Origin: Anaerolineae bacterium
GTDB taxonomy: Bacteria; Chloroflexota; Anaerolineae; Aggregatilineales; Phototrophicaceae
Direction of reading: 5' to 3'
Length of the DNA: 64,000 nt
Assembly (NCBI GenBank): GCA_022820125.1
Contig: JAJEGA010000027.1
Span: 32,754-96,753, forward strand
Shown here: positions 35,381-44,872 of the stretch, one piece after another
Layout: every line of letters starts with the position of its first letter
Numbering within the stretch: position 1 is the stretch's first letter
Translations under genes and position numbers: made by a program
Notes under the pieces: model-generated
Told to the model about the DNA's origin: nothing
What the model saw: the letters and a program-made list of their open reading frames with translations, nothing else
Database searches by the model: none

Positions 35381-37126
35381 TCAAGCTTCGCTTAAGCCCA
35401 CCAGTCGAATGCCGATAGATGAATACCGCACCTGCGGGACAAGATAATAGCGGAAGGACGTCTGCGCGCGGTCGCAAGGGCTGACGTAGCTGCCGCCGAC
35501 GACGGCGCGCCGGAAGTCTCGCCCGGCATCGGCTGCGGCCGCGCTGTTCAAGGTCCACTCCCATACATTGCCCGCCATATCATACGCGCCATACGGGCTG
35601 GCGCCCTTCGGATAACGATCAACCGGCGTGGTCGCTTTGAGGCCCGTCTCGAGCGTATTGCAGCGCTCCTCATCATAGTCATCGCCCCAAGGATAATAGC
35701 GGTCATCATCGCCTTTTGCCGCGCGCTGCCACTGGGCGACGGTCGGCAGCGTAATCTTCATGCCCAGCAGATTGCCCAGCCAATTGGCGAGCGCCATCGC
35801 CTCATACCAGTTTACGTTTTCTCGCGGTCGCGCGTCGCCGCTGAAATGGGAATTGGCAGCGCCTTTGCGCAACTTAAACCAACGCCGCGCGTGATCCGAG
35901 AAATCCCACCAGCGCGGGTTGCGATAACCATCTTCGGCGTCAATGAAAATAGCGAACTGCGCATTCGTCACCAAGAACTTGCTGATCACAAAGTTGTCAA
36001 CTTGCTCGGTTACCTCGCTGAAGTCCTCATCGGCGCCTACGATGCTGGAAATGGTGACCGTGCCGTGAGGAACATCGCGCCATTCGAGCATGGGCAGCAC
36101 ATTGTTGACGCCGAGCGCCGCGTCATCGCTGTCGCGCAGCGCGAGGCTCGTTGGCGCATGCGCCTTCGCTGCTTGAGCCGACGCCCTCGGCGCCCCTTGA
36201 TCGCCCGATTTCGCAAGCGCCTGGCTGCTGCTTCCGATCGCTATCGGCGAGCCAGCCAATGCGCCAGCGGGGATAGCCCCGCTCCGATCTGGCTGCTGAT
36301 TTGACGGGCGAACGCGGCTTGATTGGCGCGCGCCGCGGCCTCCCGAAACCGCCGCCGGCGCATTGGATTCGCAGAACTTAAGCAAACCTTGCGGGTCATA
36401 ATCGCCAAATTCTCGCTTGAATTCCGCCAGCGCTTCACAAGCGAGCTTGCGCGTGCTTTCGAAAGCGAAGAGGGCGACGATATGCTGATACTCGCGCTGG
36501 ACCTCGCGTGTCTCTGTCCGGTCAGCCACGGCGCTTTCGGCGATGCGCAGCAATTTATCCAAGCTCACGAATCGCGATTCATAACCGCTGGCTTTCGCCT
36601 GCTTCAGCAGCAGGATGGCGTTGTCGTAGTCGCCCCGTTCCAGCGCGCTCACCCCATTGCTGATCAGCTCAGCCGGTCTGCTCGCAGGCGCGGGGCTGCT
36701 CTCGGCGGCGTCCTTGCCTGCGCTCAGGGTTGGCGATTTTGCCGCTCGTTTGCGTTCCACCAGCAGAATCGCATTCAGCAGTTGCGAGACATTTTCCACC
36801 GTCAGATTGTCGCACAGGTCAACATACTGCCATTCATTCATGTTGTCTGGCAGCACCGTCCCCCGGTTGATGAGCGCCGGGACGATGTCGCGCTTCAGCC
36901 GGCGGGCAATCTCCAGTTCGCGGCGGCAGTAAAGCGATGCCACCGAATCCGGCGACAGCAGGTAAACAAAGACATCGCACCAGTCAAGCCGGCGCAGGAT
37001 TTCCTTCCACCAGTCTTGCCCGGCGTAGAGCCGCTGGTCGTACCAGACCTCATGCGCGTTTAAGGTCTCGATGATGCGGATGCAATAGGGCTTGTCGACC
37101 CGGGCGTAACTGACGAAGATTTTCAT
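35381..37126 (-). CDS. TIR domain fused to SUMF1 (FGE-sulfatase-like) domain
   Basis: A 581-residue protein. TIR domain at 1-125: KIFVSYARVDK start and SLYCRRELE with the Glu (residue 70) that is catalytic in NAD-cleaving TIRs. Then a TPR-like helical part (about 150-260), a low-complexity linker, and a C-terminal SUMF1 domain (about 345-580): NVNWYEAMALANWL, LPTVAQWQRAAKG, YPWGDDYDEERCN, YGAYDMAGNVWEW, GGSY and IGIRLVG. SUMF1 domains without copper cysteines often serve as ligand-binding lectin-like folds, as in STAND-linked proteins. Its ATG overlaps the stop of the upstream TIR-STAND-HEAT gene (ATGA), which implies coupled translation. Confidence 0.88.
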   Translation of the reverse strand: MKIFVSYARVDKPYCIRIIETLNAHEVWYDQRLYAGQDWWKEILRRLDWCDVFVYLLSPDSVASLYCRRELEIARRLKRDIVPALINRGTVLPDNMNEWQYVDLCDNLTVENVSQLLNAILLVERKRAAKSPTLSAGKDAAESSPAPASRPAELISNGVSALERGDYDNAILLLKQAKASGYESRFVSLDKLLRIAESAVADRTETREVQREYQHIVALFAFESTRKLACEALAEFKREFGDYDPQGLLKFCESNAPAAVSGGRGARQSSRVRPSNQQPDRSGAIPAGALAGSPIAIGSSSQALAKSGDQGAPRASAQAAKAHAPTSLALRDSDDAALGVNNVLPMLEWRDVPHGTVTISSIVGADEDFSEVTEQVDNFVISKFLVTNAQFAIFIDAEDGYRNPRWWDFSDHARRWFKLRKGAANSHFSGDARPRENVNWYEAMALANWLGNLLGMKITLPTVAQWQRAAKGDDDRYYPWGDDYDEERCNTLETGLKATTPVDRYPKGASPYGAYDMAGNVWEWTLNSAAAADAGRDFRRAVVGGSYVSPCDRAQTSFRYYLVPQVRYSSIGIRLVGLSEA

Positions 37127-40100
37127 ACGCGAGCCCGTTTCGCTGCCGGCGCGGCTGATTCAAGCATAGCCCCGGCTTCATCTGTGCCGATGCGCCGCAG
37201 CGTCATCATGGCGAGGTCATGCAGCGATTCGTTCTCCCAAGACGGCTTGTCATGATCATTCAGCAATTGCTGCAGAATCGGGAGGTCGGTTGCGTTCATC
37301 CGCGGCGCCAACTGCCGCATGGCAAACCAACGAACGTGAACGCTGCTGTCGCTTAAAGCCATTTCCAGCTGAGGCCGCGCTCCCTTCGGATCCAGCTGAA
37401 GAATGGCGCGGATTGCCGCCAGGCGAACAAACTCATCAGCATCGCGCTGCAGGGTCTCGCCCAGAGGGGGAATCGCCCCGGCGTCGCCGATCTGCCCGAG
37501 GGCTTCGGCAGCCGCTTCGCGAACGGCTTGGCGCGAGCTCCGCAGCAGCAATGCCAGCTTGTCCGCGAACCCGCTCGCGCCCAGCTCGACCAGCGAGCGA
37601 ATAACTGCTGCCTGCACGATCCAGCTCGGATCATCAAGACGGGAGATCAAAGCCGGGATCGCAGCTGAGTCTTGCAGCATCGCCAATGCCTCGGCGCAAG
37701 CCCAGCGCACGCTCCAATTGTTGTCATTCAATGCCTCGCCAAGCAATTGCGGAACCGCAGGATTCCCTTTGCCTCGCAGGTGTCGCGCGAATTTGCGCAG
37801 GAATTTGGCTGCCTTCTGCGTCCGGCCCCAATCGTCATCGCGCAGTACATTTAGGGTTCGGCGAATCTTCTCTTCGTCGCTGAACGTGGGCACGCCCCCC
37901 TCGCCGGGCAAGCTCGGCCTCTCGCCGGGAGCGGCCGGTTGGCTCTCGCCTTCCATCAGCGATGTTTCAATCGCCTTTAAGGCTTGGCGCGCAAGCTGCC
38001 CAATCGACTCGCCCCGATTTTCCGGCGTCCGCCCATCGTTCAGCAGCGCGCTTAAGCCAGCCGCGGCGCTTTGAACGCGCGCCTGCGCCAGCAGCTCTAT
38101 CGCCGCCGCCACCGCAACCGGATTCTCGCTGTCGAGCAAGTCGATCAGCGCCTCTCCATCTATTGACGGCATCGCTTTTAGCAGTTCGGTGACGCCCTCG
38201 ACGACGGCGCTGTCGGCATCGGCAAGCCCGGCGAATACAGCCTTCCGCGCCGCTTCATCGTCTTCAAAGCGCATCAGGATTTCGTATGCGGCAAGGCGAA
38301 CGCGCTTGTCCTCATCGCGCAGCGCTTCCAGCAGGGGCGGCAAGGCGAGAGCGGCGCCGTATTCAGCCAGGCTGTTCACGGCGCTATGCCGTTCTTCCCA
38401 ATCTTGATGACGCAGTTGCGACGATAATCCCGCCGCAATGGAATCCTTCTTCTTCGTTTCCGTCTGCGCCCTCAGCTCATCGAATAGCGGCTGCCCGTGG
38501 AGCAGCGCATCGATTTTGCTGCCGGCGACAATGGTCGATTCAGGCGGGTCGCCCAAGACGCGGTTGATCATCGGGATCAATTGCTGGAAGCCTTGGCGGT
38601 TGGGAAGATGCTTGATTGATGCGGCAACTCGCGCGCGCAATTCGGCTGCTCGGCTATTCCTGTGAACAGCCAATTCGATCGCTTCCGGCAAGTCAATGAC
38701 CGCAGACGCGAGCTGCGCCAGCCCGATGGCGAGTTCTTCTTCAGCCATGCTGACAACCATGTCGTAGAACTCCGGATTGAGCGCCAGACGGCGCGCATCC
38801 GCCAGCGCAAGCAGCCGGCTTGTGACCAGGCGTTTGCGCTCTGCCAGCGCCCGGATGACCGCCGGACGCTGCTGCGGATGGTCTTGCGACCAGCGCAAAA
38901 CCCGCGCCAGCAAGTCGGAATAGGCGTATTTCATCAACGCCAGGACAACTTCATCCTGGTCCCCGCCTGCGCCCGCTTCAAGATCGGATAACAAGAGAAT
39001 CGCAGTCGGCAAATACTTGATCTCGCCAAGCATCCAGATGGCGTTGCGGCGGATTTTTTCGTCCTGGTTTCGGGAAAGTTTCACCAGATAGGCGAGCGAG
39101 CGCGATAAGCCGAATTGCCTCAACTGTTCGGAGACATCATCAGTCTCGCGGTTTATCTCCGACGCTAGGCTGATGATAGCCAAGGGCAGTTCAAGCGGCA
39201 GCGCGCGGACTTCCTGCCAAAGCCACAACTGCTGCGAATTATTGAAGCGACTTAGCTGCGCAATCAACAGCGCTGCTGTCTCATCGGCTTCGGGCAAGCC
39301 CGCGATGGCTTCGCGGAAGGCGTCCTGCGCCGCCGCATTCTGCGCGCAAAGTTGAACCAGCTTCGTGATTAGCGATTCCTGCAAGCGCTGAAATAGCGCT
39401 GGTCGGCGTTTCAAACACATCGCCGCGAGGAAGGGATCAATTTCGGCGATCTGGTCAATGACGCGAAGCCCGCTCTCTTCGGCAAGACCATCCACCAAAA
39501 CCAAGGTCAGTTTGTCCCACTTCCTGGGAACTCGCCCGCGCCCGGCAGCGAATTCGGGCCGTGTCAGGTATTTGTTGAGCCCATCTCTCTTGAGCCCGTC
39601 CGCCGCCAGATGCCGCTGGAACAGCTCGCTGTGAAACCGCAGCTGTGAACCGGCCGCTTCCAGCAAGCCCAAGTCCAGCGCCCGCTCAATGATTCTGGGG
39701 TCGATCGATTGGCTTAGCGCCGCATCGTGAGGCAAGAAGCGATGATTGTCTTGCAGCATCATCGACCAGGCGAGCTGCCGCAGCCCGTTAAGAACTTGAC
39801 CGTTGTCCATGCCCTGGATCGCGCTTGGCGCCTTCTCGCCCCGCAGCCCAATCAACGCTGGCATTGGATTCTGCTGCCACTGATTGAAAGCCAGCGCCCG
39901 GTCGGCGGCGAGCAGTTCTACGCCAAGTGACAAATCGTCCAACTGGCAATGCTCGAGGGCGCCGCTCTTCTGTTTCTGGATCCCGCGAAAGCTGCTTTGT
40001 TGATCCAGCGTAAGCCAGCCGCTTACAAAGCTCTGCGCGCGCGCGGCGCTTATGCCTCCGAGCCGAACAAGCGGCGTATTAGGCGATAGAGCGGTGTTCA

Positions 40101-41070
40101 TGGCGGACAAGACGATGAAGCGCTGATTCGGGCTGGCGTCAATCCAGGTGATTAGTTCCGCGGCTTCCGCCGGATAACTGGATGCGAAATCGCTAAAGTT
40201 ATCGAGGATAATCAGCGTCTGCTGTTGATCCAGCCAGTGCCGCCAATAGGTGAGCAGCGGCCACTGTGATTCGATGAACGCGCTGAGCGACCGATGATTC
40301 GCGTCCCAGCGCGCCAGGTCCAGCCAGATGGGCGCCGGCTCGCTCTGGTCGCGAATGGCAGCCTGCGCCTGCCGCAGCGCCAGAAGCCGCGCGAACGTGG
40401 TCTTGCCGCTTCCCGGTTCGCCGCCGATGATGAACTGCGGCTCCGCCTGCGACCAAGCCAGCAGATTCTCGACCGGCATCGCGCTCCCCGGCTTTTCGCC
40501 AATGAAGTCCCAGTCCGTAATCATGCTCGGCTGAATCATTCTCGGGCGCAGCTCAGCCGCGCCTTGCTCCTCAGCGACCCGCAGCGACGCCCAGGAAGTG
40601 GGCATCTTCGCCAGCGCCAATTCGGCATCTTGTATGAAGCCGCGCAGATAATCGAGCCGTTCACCGGTCTTGGCTACGGCTTCCGATTGCGGCACCTGGC
40701 TCAATAGATTCTCCACGCTGAGGTCGGACGGATCATCGAACCAGCGGCGGAAATCGATCCAATCGCTGAAGCTGAAGTTGGCGATCATGTCAGGCGAAAA
40801 ATCACGCGGGATGACCGCCGTTATCGGCAAATCGCGCTGCTGGAATTCTTCGAACTCGGCGCGGCAATAAGGCGAATGAAGATAATCGTCGCTGACGACA
40901 ACAATCACGCCCGTAGCCCGCGCGCGCGCATCGCGGATGCCGGCGCTCCAATCGTCGCCGAGTTCTATTTCAAAGCGATCCAGCCAGACATTGCGGTAAT
41001 ATCGAATCAGCAAGTTCGAAAGCTGAAAAGCATAGGGCAGATCAATATTGTGGTAGGAAAGAAAAATCAA
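37123..41070 (-). CDS. TIR-STAND NTPase with long HEAT-repeat sensor
   Basis: A 1315-residue protein. TIR domain 1-125 (IFLSYHNID; SPYCRAEFEE with Glu72 at the NADase position). NTPase at ~200-520: Walker A GGEPGSGKTT (216-225), Walker B TLIILDN (285-291) lacking the usual second acids. From ~600 to the end it is an alpha-helical solenoid of HEAT/PBS-type repeats, for example PPLLEALRDEDKRVRLAAYE, and PALISRLDDPSWIVQAAVIR, ending in PILQQLL. This N-effector / ATPase / C-sensor order is typical of bacterial NLR-like immune proteins. The start is a TTG (41068-41070); no ATG exists upstream in frame. First gene of the cassette. Confidence 0.88.
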   Translation of the reverse strand: MIFLSYHNIDLPYAFQLSNLLIRYYRNVWLDRFEIELGDDWSAGIRDARARATGVIVVVSDDYLHSPYCRAEFEEFQQRDLPITAVIPRDFSPDMIANFSFSDWIDFRRWFDDPSDLSVENLLSQVPQSEAVAKTGERLDYLRGFIQDAELALAKMPTSWASLRVAEEQGAAELRPRMIQPSMITDWDFIGEKPGSAMPVENLLAWSQAEPQFIIGGEPGSGKTTFARLLALRQAQAAIRDQSEPAPIWLDLARWDANHRSLSAFIESQWPLLTYWRHWLDQQQTLIILDNFSDFASSYPAEAAELITWIDASPNQRFIVLSAMNTALSPNTPLVRLGGISAARAQSFVSGWLTLDQQSSFRGIQKQKSGALEHCQLDDLSLGVELLAADRALAFNQWQQNPMPALIGLRGEKAPSAIQGMDNGQVLNGLRQLAWSMMLQDNHRFLPHDAALSQSIDPRIIERALDLGLLEAAGSQLRFHSELFQRHLAADGLKRDGLNKYLTRPEFAAGRGRVPRKWDKLTLVLVDGLAEESGLRVIDQIAEIDPFLAAMCLKRRPALFQRLQESLITKLVQLCAQNAAAQDAFREAIAGLPEADETAALLIAQLSRFNNSQQLWLWQEVRALPLELPLAIISLASEINRETDDVSEQLRQFGLSRSLAYLVKLSRNQDEKIRRNAIWMLGEIKYLPTAILLLSDLEAGAGGDQDEVVLALMKYAYSDLLARVLRWSQDHPQQRPAVIRALAERKRLVTSRLLALADARRLALNPEFYDMVVSMAEEELAIGLAQLASAVIDLPEAIELAVHRNSRAAELRARVAASIKHLPNRQGFQQLIPMINRVLGDPPESTIVAGSKIDALLHGQPLFDELRAQTETKKKDSIAAGLSSQLRHQDWEERHSAVNSLAEYGAALALPPLLEALRDEDKRVRLAAYEILMRFEDDEAARKAVFAGLADADSAVVEGVTELLKAMPSIDGEALIDLLDSENPVAVAAAIELLAQARVQSAAAGLSALLNDGRTPENRGESIGQLARQALKAIETSLMEGESQPAAPGERPSLPGEGGVPTFSDEEKIRRTLNVLRDDDWGRTQKAAKFLRKFARHLRGKGNPAVPQLLGEALNDNNWSVRWACAEALAMLQDSAAIPALISRLDDPSWIVQAAVIRSLVELGASGFADKLALLLRSSRQAVREAAAEALGQIGDAGAIPPLGETLQRDADEFVRLAAIRAILQLDPKGARPQLEMALSDSSVHVRWFAMRQLAPRMNATDLPILQQLLNDHDKPSWENESLHDLAMMTLRRIGTDEAGAMLESAAPAAKRARV

Positions 41071-41125
41071 GCTCTCGTTGATGACAGAACCCTTTGGCGC
41101 TCAGGTATTTTGCTGTGCATACCCA

Positions 41126-41131
41126 ATTATA
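41126..41131 (-). promoter_or_regulatory. -10 box for the TIR/NACHT cassette
   Basis: Perfect TATAAT on the minus strand, 56 bases before the TTG start at 41070. No strong -35. It lies in the 187-base divergent gap shared with the DMT transporter gene. Confidence 0.4.
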
Positions 41132-41257
41132 CTCTTGGCTTGGCGGGCTGATATTGAATATCGCCGCCAATCTTTTGCCGCCAGGGCAATGCGGTCTACC
41201 TCAGTGAAATGGCTTCGTCTAAGATGCAAGTCCATGAACAAGCGTGTGCGTTGAACC

Positions 41258-42184
41258 GTGAAAACGGTTCCCAGGATTTGGCTCGCCGCTGTCTTCGGCA
41301 TCACGGCAGCGAGCATCTGGGGCGGCATGTATGTCGTTTCCGATGTGATGCTATTGGTGCTGCCGCCATTCACCTTGCTGACGCTGCGCATTCTCTTGGC
41401 TCTGCTGATGATCTTGTACCCGCTCGATCGGGCGAGAAGGGGCGGAGCGCCCGACCGCCGGACCATGACGTCCCTGCTCGCGGTGGGCGCCTTGGGGCTG
41501 GGCGTCAGCCTGGGCGCTCAATTCGTCGGCGCCGATTTGTCAACGGCGGTTAACGGCGCGCTGGTTACAAGCGCGTCGCCGGCTTTTGTTGTGCTTTTCG
41601 CCGTGATCCTGCTGGGTGAAAAGCTGACCCGCTTGCGCCTTGCCGGCATTGTGTTGGCGAGCGCCGGCGTCCTGGTGATCTTGAATCTCGCCGCCGCCGA
41701 CTTCAACTCAGACACTTTCGTCGGCGATGTCTTCCTCGCCATCGCCGCGTTCACCTGGGGCTTGTATTCAGTCCTGGTGCGACGGGTTTCAATTCAGCAT
41801 AGCTTGTCGACCCTAACGGTAACCGTCTACGCCTTGTTCGGCGGCTTGCTGCTGTCTGTGCCAGCCAGCGCGCTTGAACTGTCCAATCGGGCAATCGGCG
41901 AGGTCGACGCTCTTGTTGTCCTGGGCGTTCTCTACCTTGGAATAATCTCAACAGCGCTGGCGCTGCTATTGTGGAATCGGGCTTTTGCGCTGGCGCCGGC
42001 GGCTGTGGCTTCGCTGTTTTTCTTCGCCCAGCCACTTTCAGGCGCCCTTCTGGCAGCGCTCGTTCTCGGGCAGGAAATGACACTGGCGTTATGGCTCGGC
42101 GGTGGGCTGATCGCGCTGGCGCTGCTGCTGTCGCTTGTGCCCGCGGCCCCGGCTGCCCCCGCTACGAAGCGAGCAAGTCCCTAG
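41258..42184 (+). CDS. EamA/DMT-family transporter
   Basis: A 308-residue membrane protein with ten predicted helices in two EamA halves (the WGGMYVVSDVMLLVLPPFTL pattern, then SASPAFVVLFAVILLGEKLT; second half FTWGLYSVLVRRVS and SLFFFAQPLSGALLAALVLG ending in GLIALALLLSLVP). The drug/metabolite transporter superfamily exports amino acids, drugs and other metabolites; substrate unknown. The start is a GTG at 41258 with a poor RBS. Its 3' end overlaps the convergent kinase gene by 23 bp. Confidence 0.85.
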   Translation: MKTVPRIWLAAVFGITAASIWGGMYVVSDVMLLVLPPFTLLTLRILLALLMILYPLDRARRGGAPDRRTMTSLLAVGALGLGVSLGAQFVGADLSTAVNGALVTSASPAFVVLFAVILLGEKLTRLRLAGIVLASAGVLVILNLAAADFNSDTFVGDVFLAIAAFTWGLYSVLVRRVSIQHSLSTLTVTVYALFGGLLLSVPASALELSNRAIGEVDALVVLGVLYLGIISTALALLLWNRAFALAPAAVASLFFFAQPLSGALLAALVLGQEMTLALWLGGGLIALALLLSLVPAAPAAPATKRASP

Positions 42185-43307
42185 CTTCACGCGCCATTTT
42201 CAGCAGCCGAAAGCGCCGCACCTCGGCATAGAGGCGAGCCAGCTCGCCAATATCTGTTAATTCATGGGTACTCAACAACTGCTGATGACAGGCTCGGTTG
42301 CGCAGTAATTGCAGATCCTGCTTGACGCCGGCGAGCCCGCGCAGAACCATGCCGCAGGCGTAACCCAGCCGCGCCAATTTTGGATCGCCCGCCCAGCCGG
42401 CTTGGCGCAGCTCCTTGATATAAGCGGCGAAGACCGTCCTGTCTAGCTGATCGGCATATTCAGCGGAATACCCTTCATAATACAAGCTGACGGCGACGAG
42501 GCAAACCAATTCCTCGCCGATGGCGCTGATCGACGCCAGCGCCCAATCCAGCAGCACAACATCGTCTTCGCGCTGCAGGATGTTTCGGCGAAAAGCGTCG
42601 GTGTGGCAAAACGTTCGCGGCAGCTGCGCCAGCGCGTCCTGGAATAATTGGCGATCCTGCCATATCGCCATAATCTCATCTTTTGCCTCAAGTGGCAGCG
42701 CCCTTCGCGCAAGGGGAGCGGCAAGCTGCTGATCCAGGTTGGCGAAGCAATCGCCCAAGCCCGCCACAATGGCGCTATGCCAGTTGTGGCTCAGCCAGGT
42801 ATACGATGGCGCGGCGCGACCGCTCAGCCATGCGCCATTGAAGCGACCGAGGCGCGCGGCGATGTCTCGAAAATCGGCTGAGGCCCAGCGCTCCTTGCAG
42901 TCCTCAACGTCTTCCATCCAGATCCAACAGCTGTCTCCGAAATCTTGCAGTCTGTATATTTGCGGCGCAGTGAAGGCGCCGGCGGGCAGGTCGTCAAGCA
43001 AGTCCGATTGGTAAACCTCGTATTCGCGTTTCCAATAATAAGGCGAGCTCGGCTGCTCATCCTGGCGCTCATGCAGGACTTTCAAAATGAGAGAGCAGGT
43101 CTGGCTCGTCGATGTCTTAATTTTGATGCGGTAAAGGGCGGTGCCGCCGACCGCGCTGCCGAAGCCGCCTCCCAGCGGCTCAGCTTCCCAGGAGAGCGCT
43201 TCGAGCCGTTTGTCATCGGCCGCTGCTCTCGCCAATTTGCTTACATGCGAGAGTGAAAGCGACGCCAGTTTCTTTATGGTGGCTGCCTGGCCGGCATTTG
43301 AAAACAC
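42162..43307 (-). CDS. Aminoglycoside-phosphotransferase-fold kinase
   Basis: A 381-residue APH/choline-kinase-fold protein. The catalytic loop is FCHTDAFRRNIL (HxDxxxxN) and the metal-binding Asp is in VVLLDWALAS. N-lobe: GGFGSAVGGTALYRIKIK gives a Gly-rich loop and LILKVLHERQ the ATP-site Lys. C-lobe: EELVCLVAVSLYYEGYSAEYAD. Such kinases act on small hydroxyl metabolites, aminoglycosides or ecdysteroid-like lipids; nothing here points to resistance. Five bases separate its stop side from livF, which is downstream on the same strand, but there is no functional link evident. Confidence 0.8.
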   Translation of the reverse strand: MFSNAGQAATIKKLASLSLSHVSKLARAAADDKRLEALSWEAEPLGGGFGSAVGGTALYRIKIKTSTSQTCSLILKVLHERQDEQPSSPYYWKREYEVYQSDLLDDLPAGAFTAPQIYRLQDFGDSCWIWMEDVEDCKERWASADFRDIAARLGRFNGAWLSGRAAPSYTWLSHNWHSAIVAGLGDCFANLDQQLAAPLARRALPLEAKDEIMAIWQDRQLFQDALAQLPRTFCHTDAFRRNILQREDDVVLLDWALASISAIGEELVCLVAVSLYYEGYSAEYADQLDRTVFAAYIKELRQAGWAGDPKLARLGYACGMVLRGLAGVKQDLQLLRNRACHQQLLSTHELTDIGELARLYAEVRRFRLLKMAREARDLLAS

Positions 43308-43312
43308 GAGAC

Positions 43313-44023
43313 CTAGTCGATGCCGAGGTAAGTCTTCTGCACGGTTTCATTCTGCTGCAGGTTGGCCGCCGTATCGCTAATCGCGACCTCGCCGCTTTGC
43401 AGCACATAACCGCGATCGGCGATTTGCAGCGCCATATGCGCATTCTGCTCCACCAGCAAGATCGTCACGCCTTCGCTGGCGATGCGCTGGACGGTTTCGA
43501 AGACGCCATCAACCAGCACCGGCGCCAAACCCATGGAGGGCTCGTCAAGCAATAGCAGGCGCGGCTTAGACATTAAGGCGCGCGCTATCGCCAGCATCTG
43601 CTGCTCGCCGCCGCTGAGCGTGCCGGCAAATTGCTTTCTGCGTTCTTCCAGGCGCGGGAAGAGCGAATACGCGCTCTTCAAATCGTCCTTTATCGCGCCA
43701 TCGCGCCGGATGTAGGCGCCCATGTCGAGATTTTCTTCAACCGTCAGTTTGGCGAATACGCCGCGTCCCTCCGGCACCATTGAGATGCCCTTCGAAACCA
43801 GCAAGTCCGCGCGCATGCGGGAGATCTCCTCCCCGTCATAGGTCACCGAGCCTTCGCGCGGCGCCATCAAGCCTGATATGGTGCGCAGCGTTGTCGTCTT
43901 GCCGGCGCCATTTGAGCCGATCAGGGCGATGATTTCGCCGCTGTCGACTTCAAACGAAACACCCTTCAGCGCGTGGATATTGCCGTAATAGGTGTGAATG
44001 TCCTTGACTTCCAGCAGTGCCAT
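43313..44023 (-). CDS. livF: Branched-chain amino-acid ABC transporter ATPase
   Basis: A 236-residue LivF-type ATPase: LIGSNGAGKTTTLRTISG (Walker A), SGGEQQMLAIARALM (signature) and RLLLLDEPSMGLAP (Walker B). The short LivF form without the LivG insertion. It powers uptake together with LivG, LivH and LivM. Last gene of the liv operon, 24 bases after livG. Confidence 0.95.
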   Translation of the reverse strand: MALLEVKDIHTYYGNIHALKGVSFEVDSGEIIALIGSNGAGKTTTLRTISGLMAPREGSVTYDGEEISRMRADLLVSKGISMVPEGRGVFAKLTVEENLDMGAYIRRDGAIKDDLKSAYSLFPRLEERRKQFAGTLSGGEQQMLAIARALMSKPRLLLLDEPSMGLAPVLVDGVFETVQRIASEGVTILLVEQNAHMALQIADRGYVLQSGEVAISDTAANLQQNETVQKTYLGID

Positions 44024-44047
44024 AGCCTGTCATCCGCGCGGCTGCGA

Positions 44048-44851
44048 TTAAGCCGTCGCCGCCGCCCCGCGCCCCAAATAAGCTTCGATGACATCAGGAT
44101 TGGTTTGGATATCGGCGGGCAATCCCTCGGCGATCTTGCGCCCGTAATCCAACACGGTGATATGTTCTGATATACCCATCACCACCCGCATGTCGTGTTC
44201 GATCAAGACGATTGTTATGCCAATCTCATCGCGCAAGCGGCGGATGAAATCAGTGGTTTCTAGCGTTTCCCGCGGGTTCATTCCCGCCGTCGGCTCGTCC
44301 AGCAGGATCAGCTTCGGCTGGCTCGCGAGCGCGCGTCCGATCTCCAGCCGGCGCTGATCCCCGTAAGCCAGGTTCTTGGAAAGCATGTCGCCCTTGCCTT
44401 CCAAGCCGACGAAGCGCAGCAATTCCCGCGCGCGGTTCTCCGTGAGCGCGTCTTCTTCCCGCGTCGATGGCAGCCCCAGCACCGCGCCGATCCAGGATGA
44501 TTTCAGGTGCGGCTCCTGCCCGACCATGATGTTTTCAATGGCGGACATATTGCTAAAGAGTCGGATATTCTGATACGTGCGCGAGATGCCCAAGCGCGCA
44601 ATCTGATCGGGTGATCTTCCATGCAAGCGCTCGCCCTGAAACAGAATCTCGCCGTCGTCAATTTCGTAGAAGCCCGTGATGCAATTGAAAAAGGTCGTCT
44701 TACCGGCGCCGTTGGGCCCAATGATGCTGGCGATCGCGCCTTCGGGAATATAAAAGTCGAGGCTGTCCACAGCGACCAAACCCTCGAAGCGCTTGGTCAT
44801 CCCTTTCGCTTCCAGAATCGAATTCGGCGCGCTCTTGCCGTTTCCCGCCAT
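44048..44851 (-). CDS. livG: Branched-chain amino-acid ABC transporter ATPase
   Basis: A 267-residue LivG-type ATPase: IIGPNGAGKTTFFNCITGFY, ISRTYQNIRLFSNMSAIENI (the LivG-specific Q-loop region), YGDQRRLEIGRALA, and LILLDEPTAGMNP, ending with HITVLDYGRKIAEGLP and VIEAYLG, the family's C-terminal tail. It pairs with LivF as the heterodimeric motor. 21 bases after livM. Confidence 0.95.
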   Translation of the reverse strand: MAGNGKSAPNSILEAKGMTKRFEGLVAVDSLDFYIPEGAIASIIGPNGAGKTTFFNCITGFYEIDDGEILFQGERLHGRSPDQIARLGISRTYQNIRLFSNMSAIENIMVGQEPHLKSSWIGAVLGLPSTREEDALTENRARELLRFVGLEGKGDMLSKNLAYGDQRRLEIGRALASQPKLILLDEPTAGMNPRETLETTDFIRRLRDEIGITIVLIEHDMRVVMGISEHITVLDYGRKIAEGLPADIQTNPDVIEAYLGRGAAATA

Positions 44852-44872
44852 GATGCCCGTCTTTCCCTCGCT

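Noticed and set aside
32045..41070. Prophage or integrative element carrying the TIR/NACHT cassette
   Set aside because: No integrase, tRNA junction, att repeats or phage structural genes flank it; base composition looks like the neighbours.
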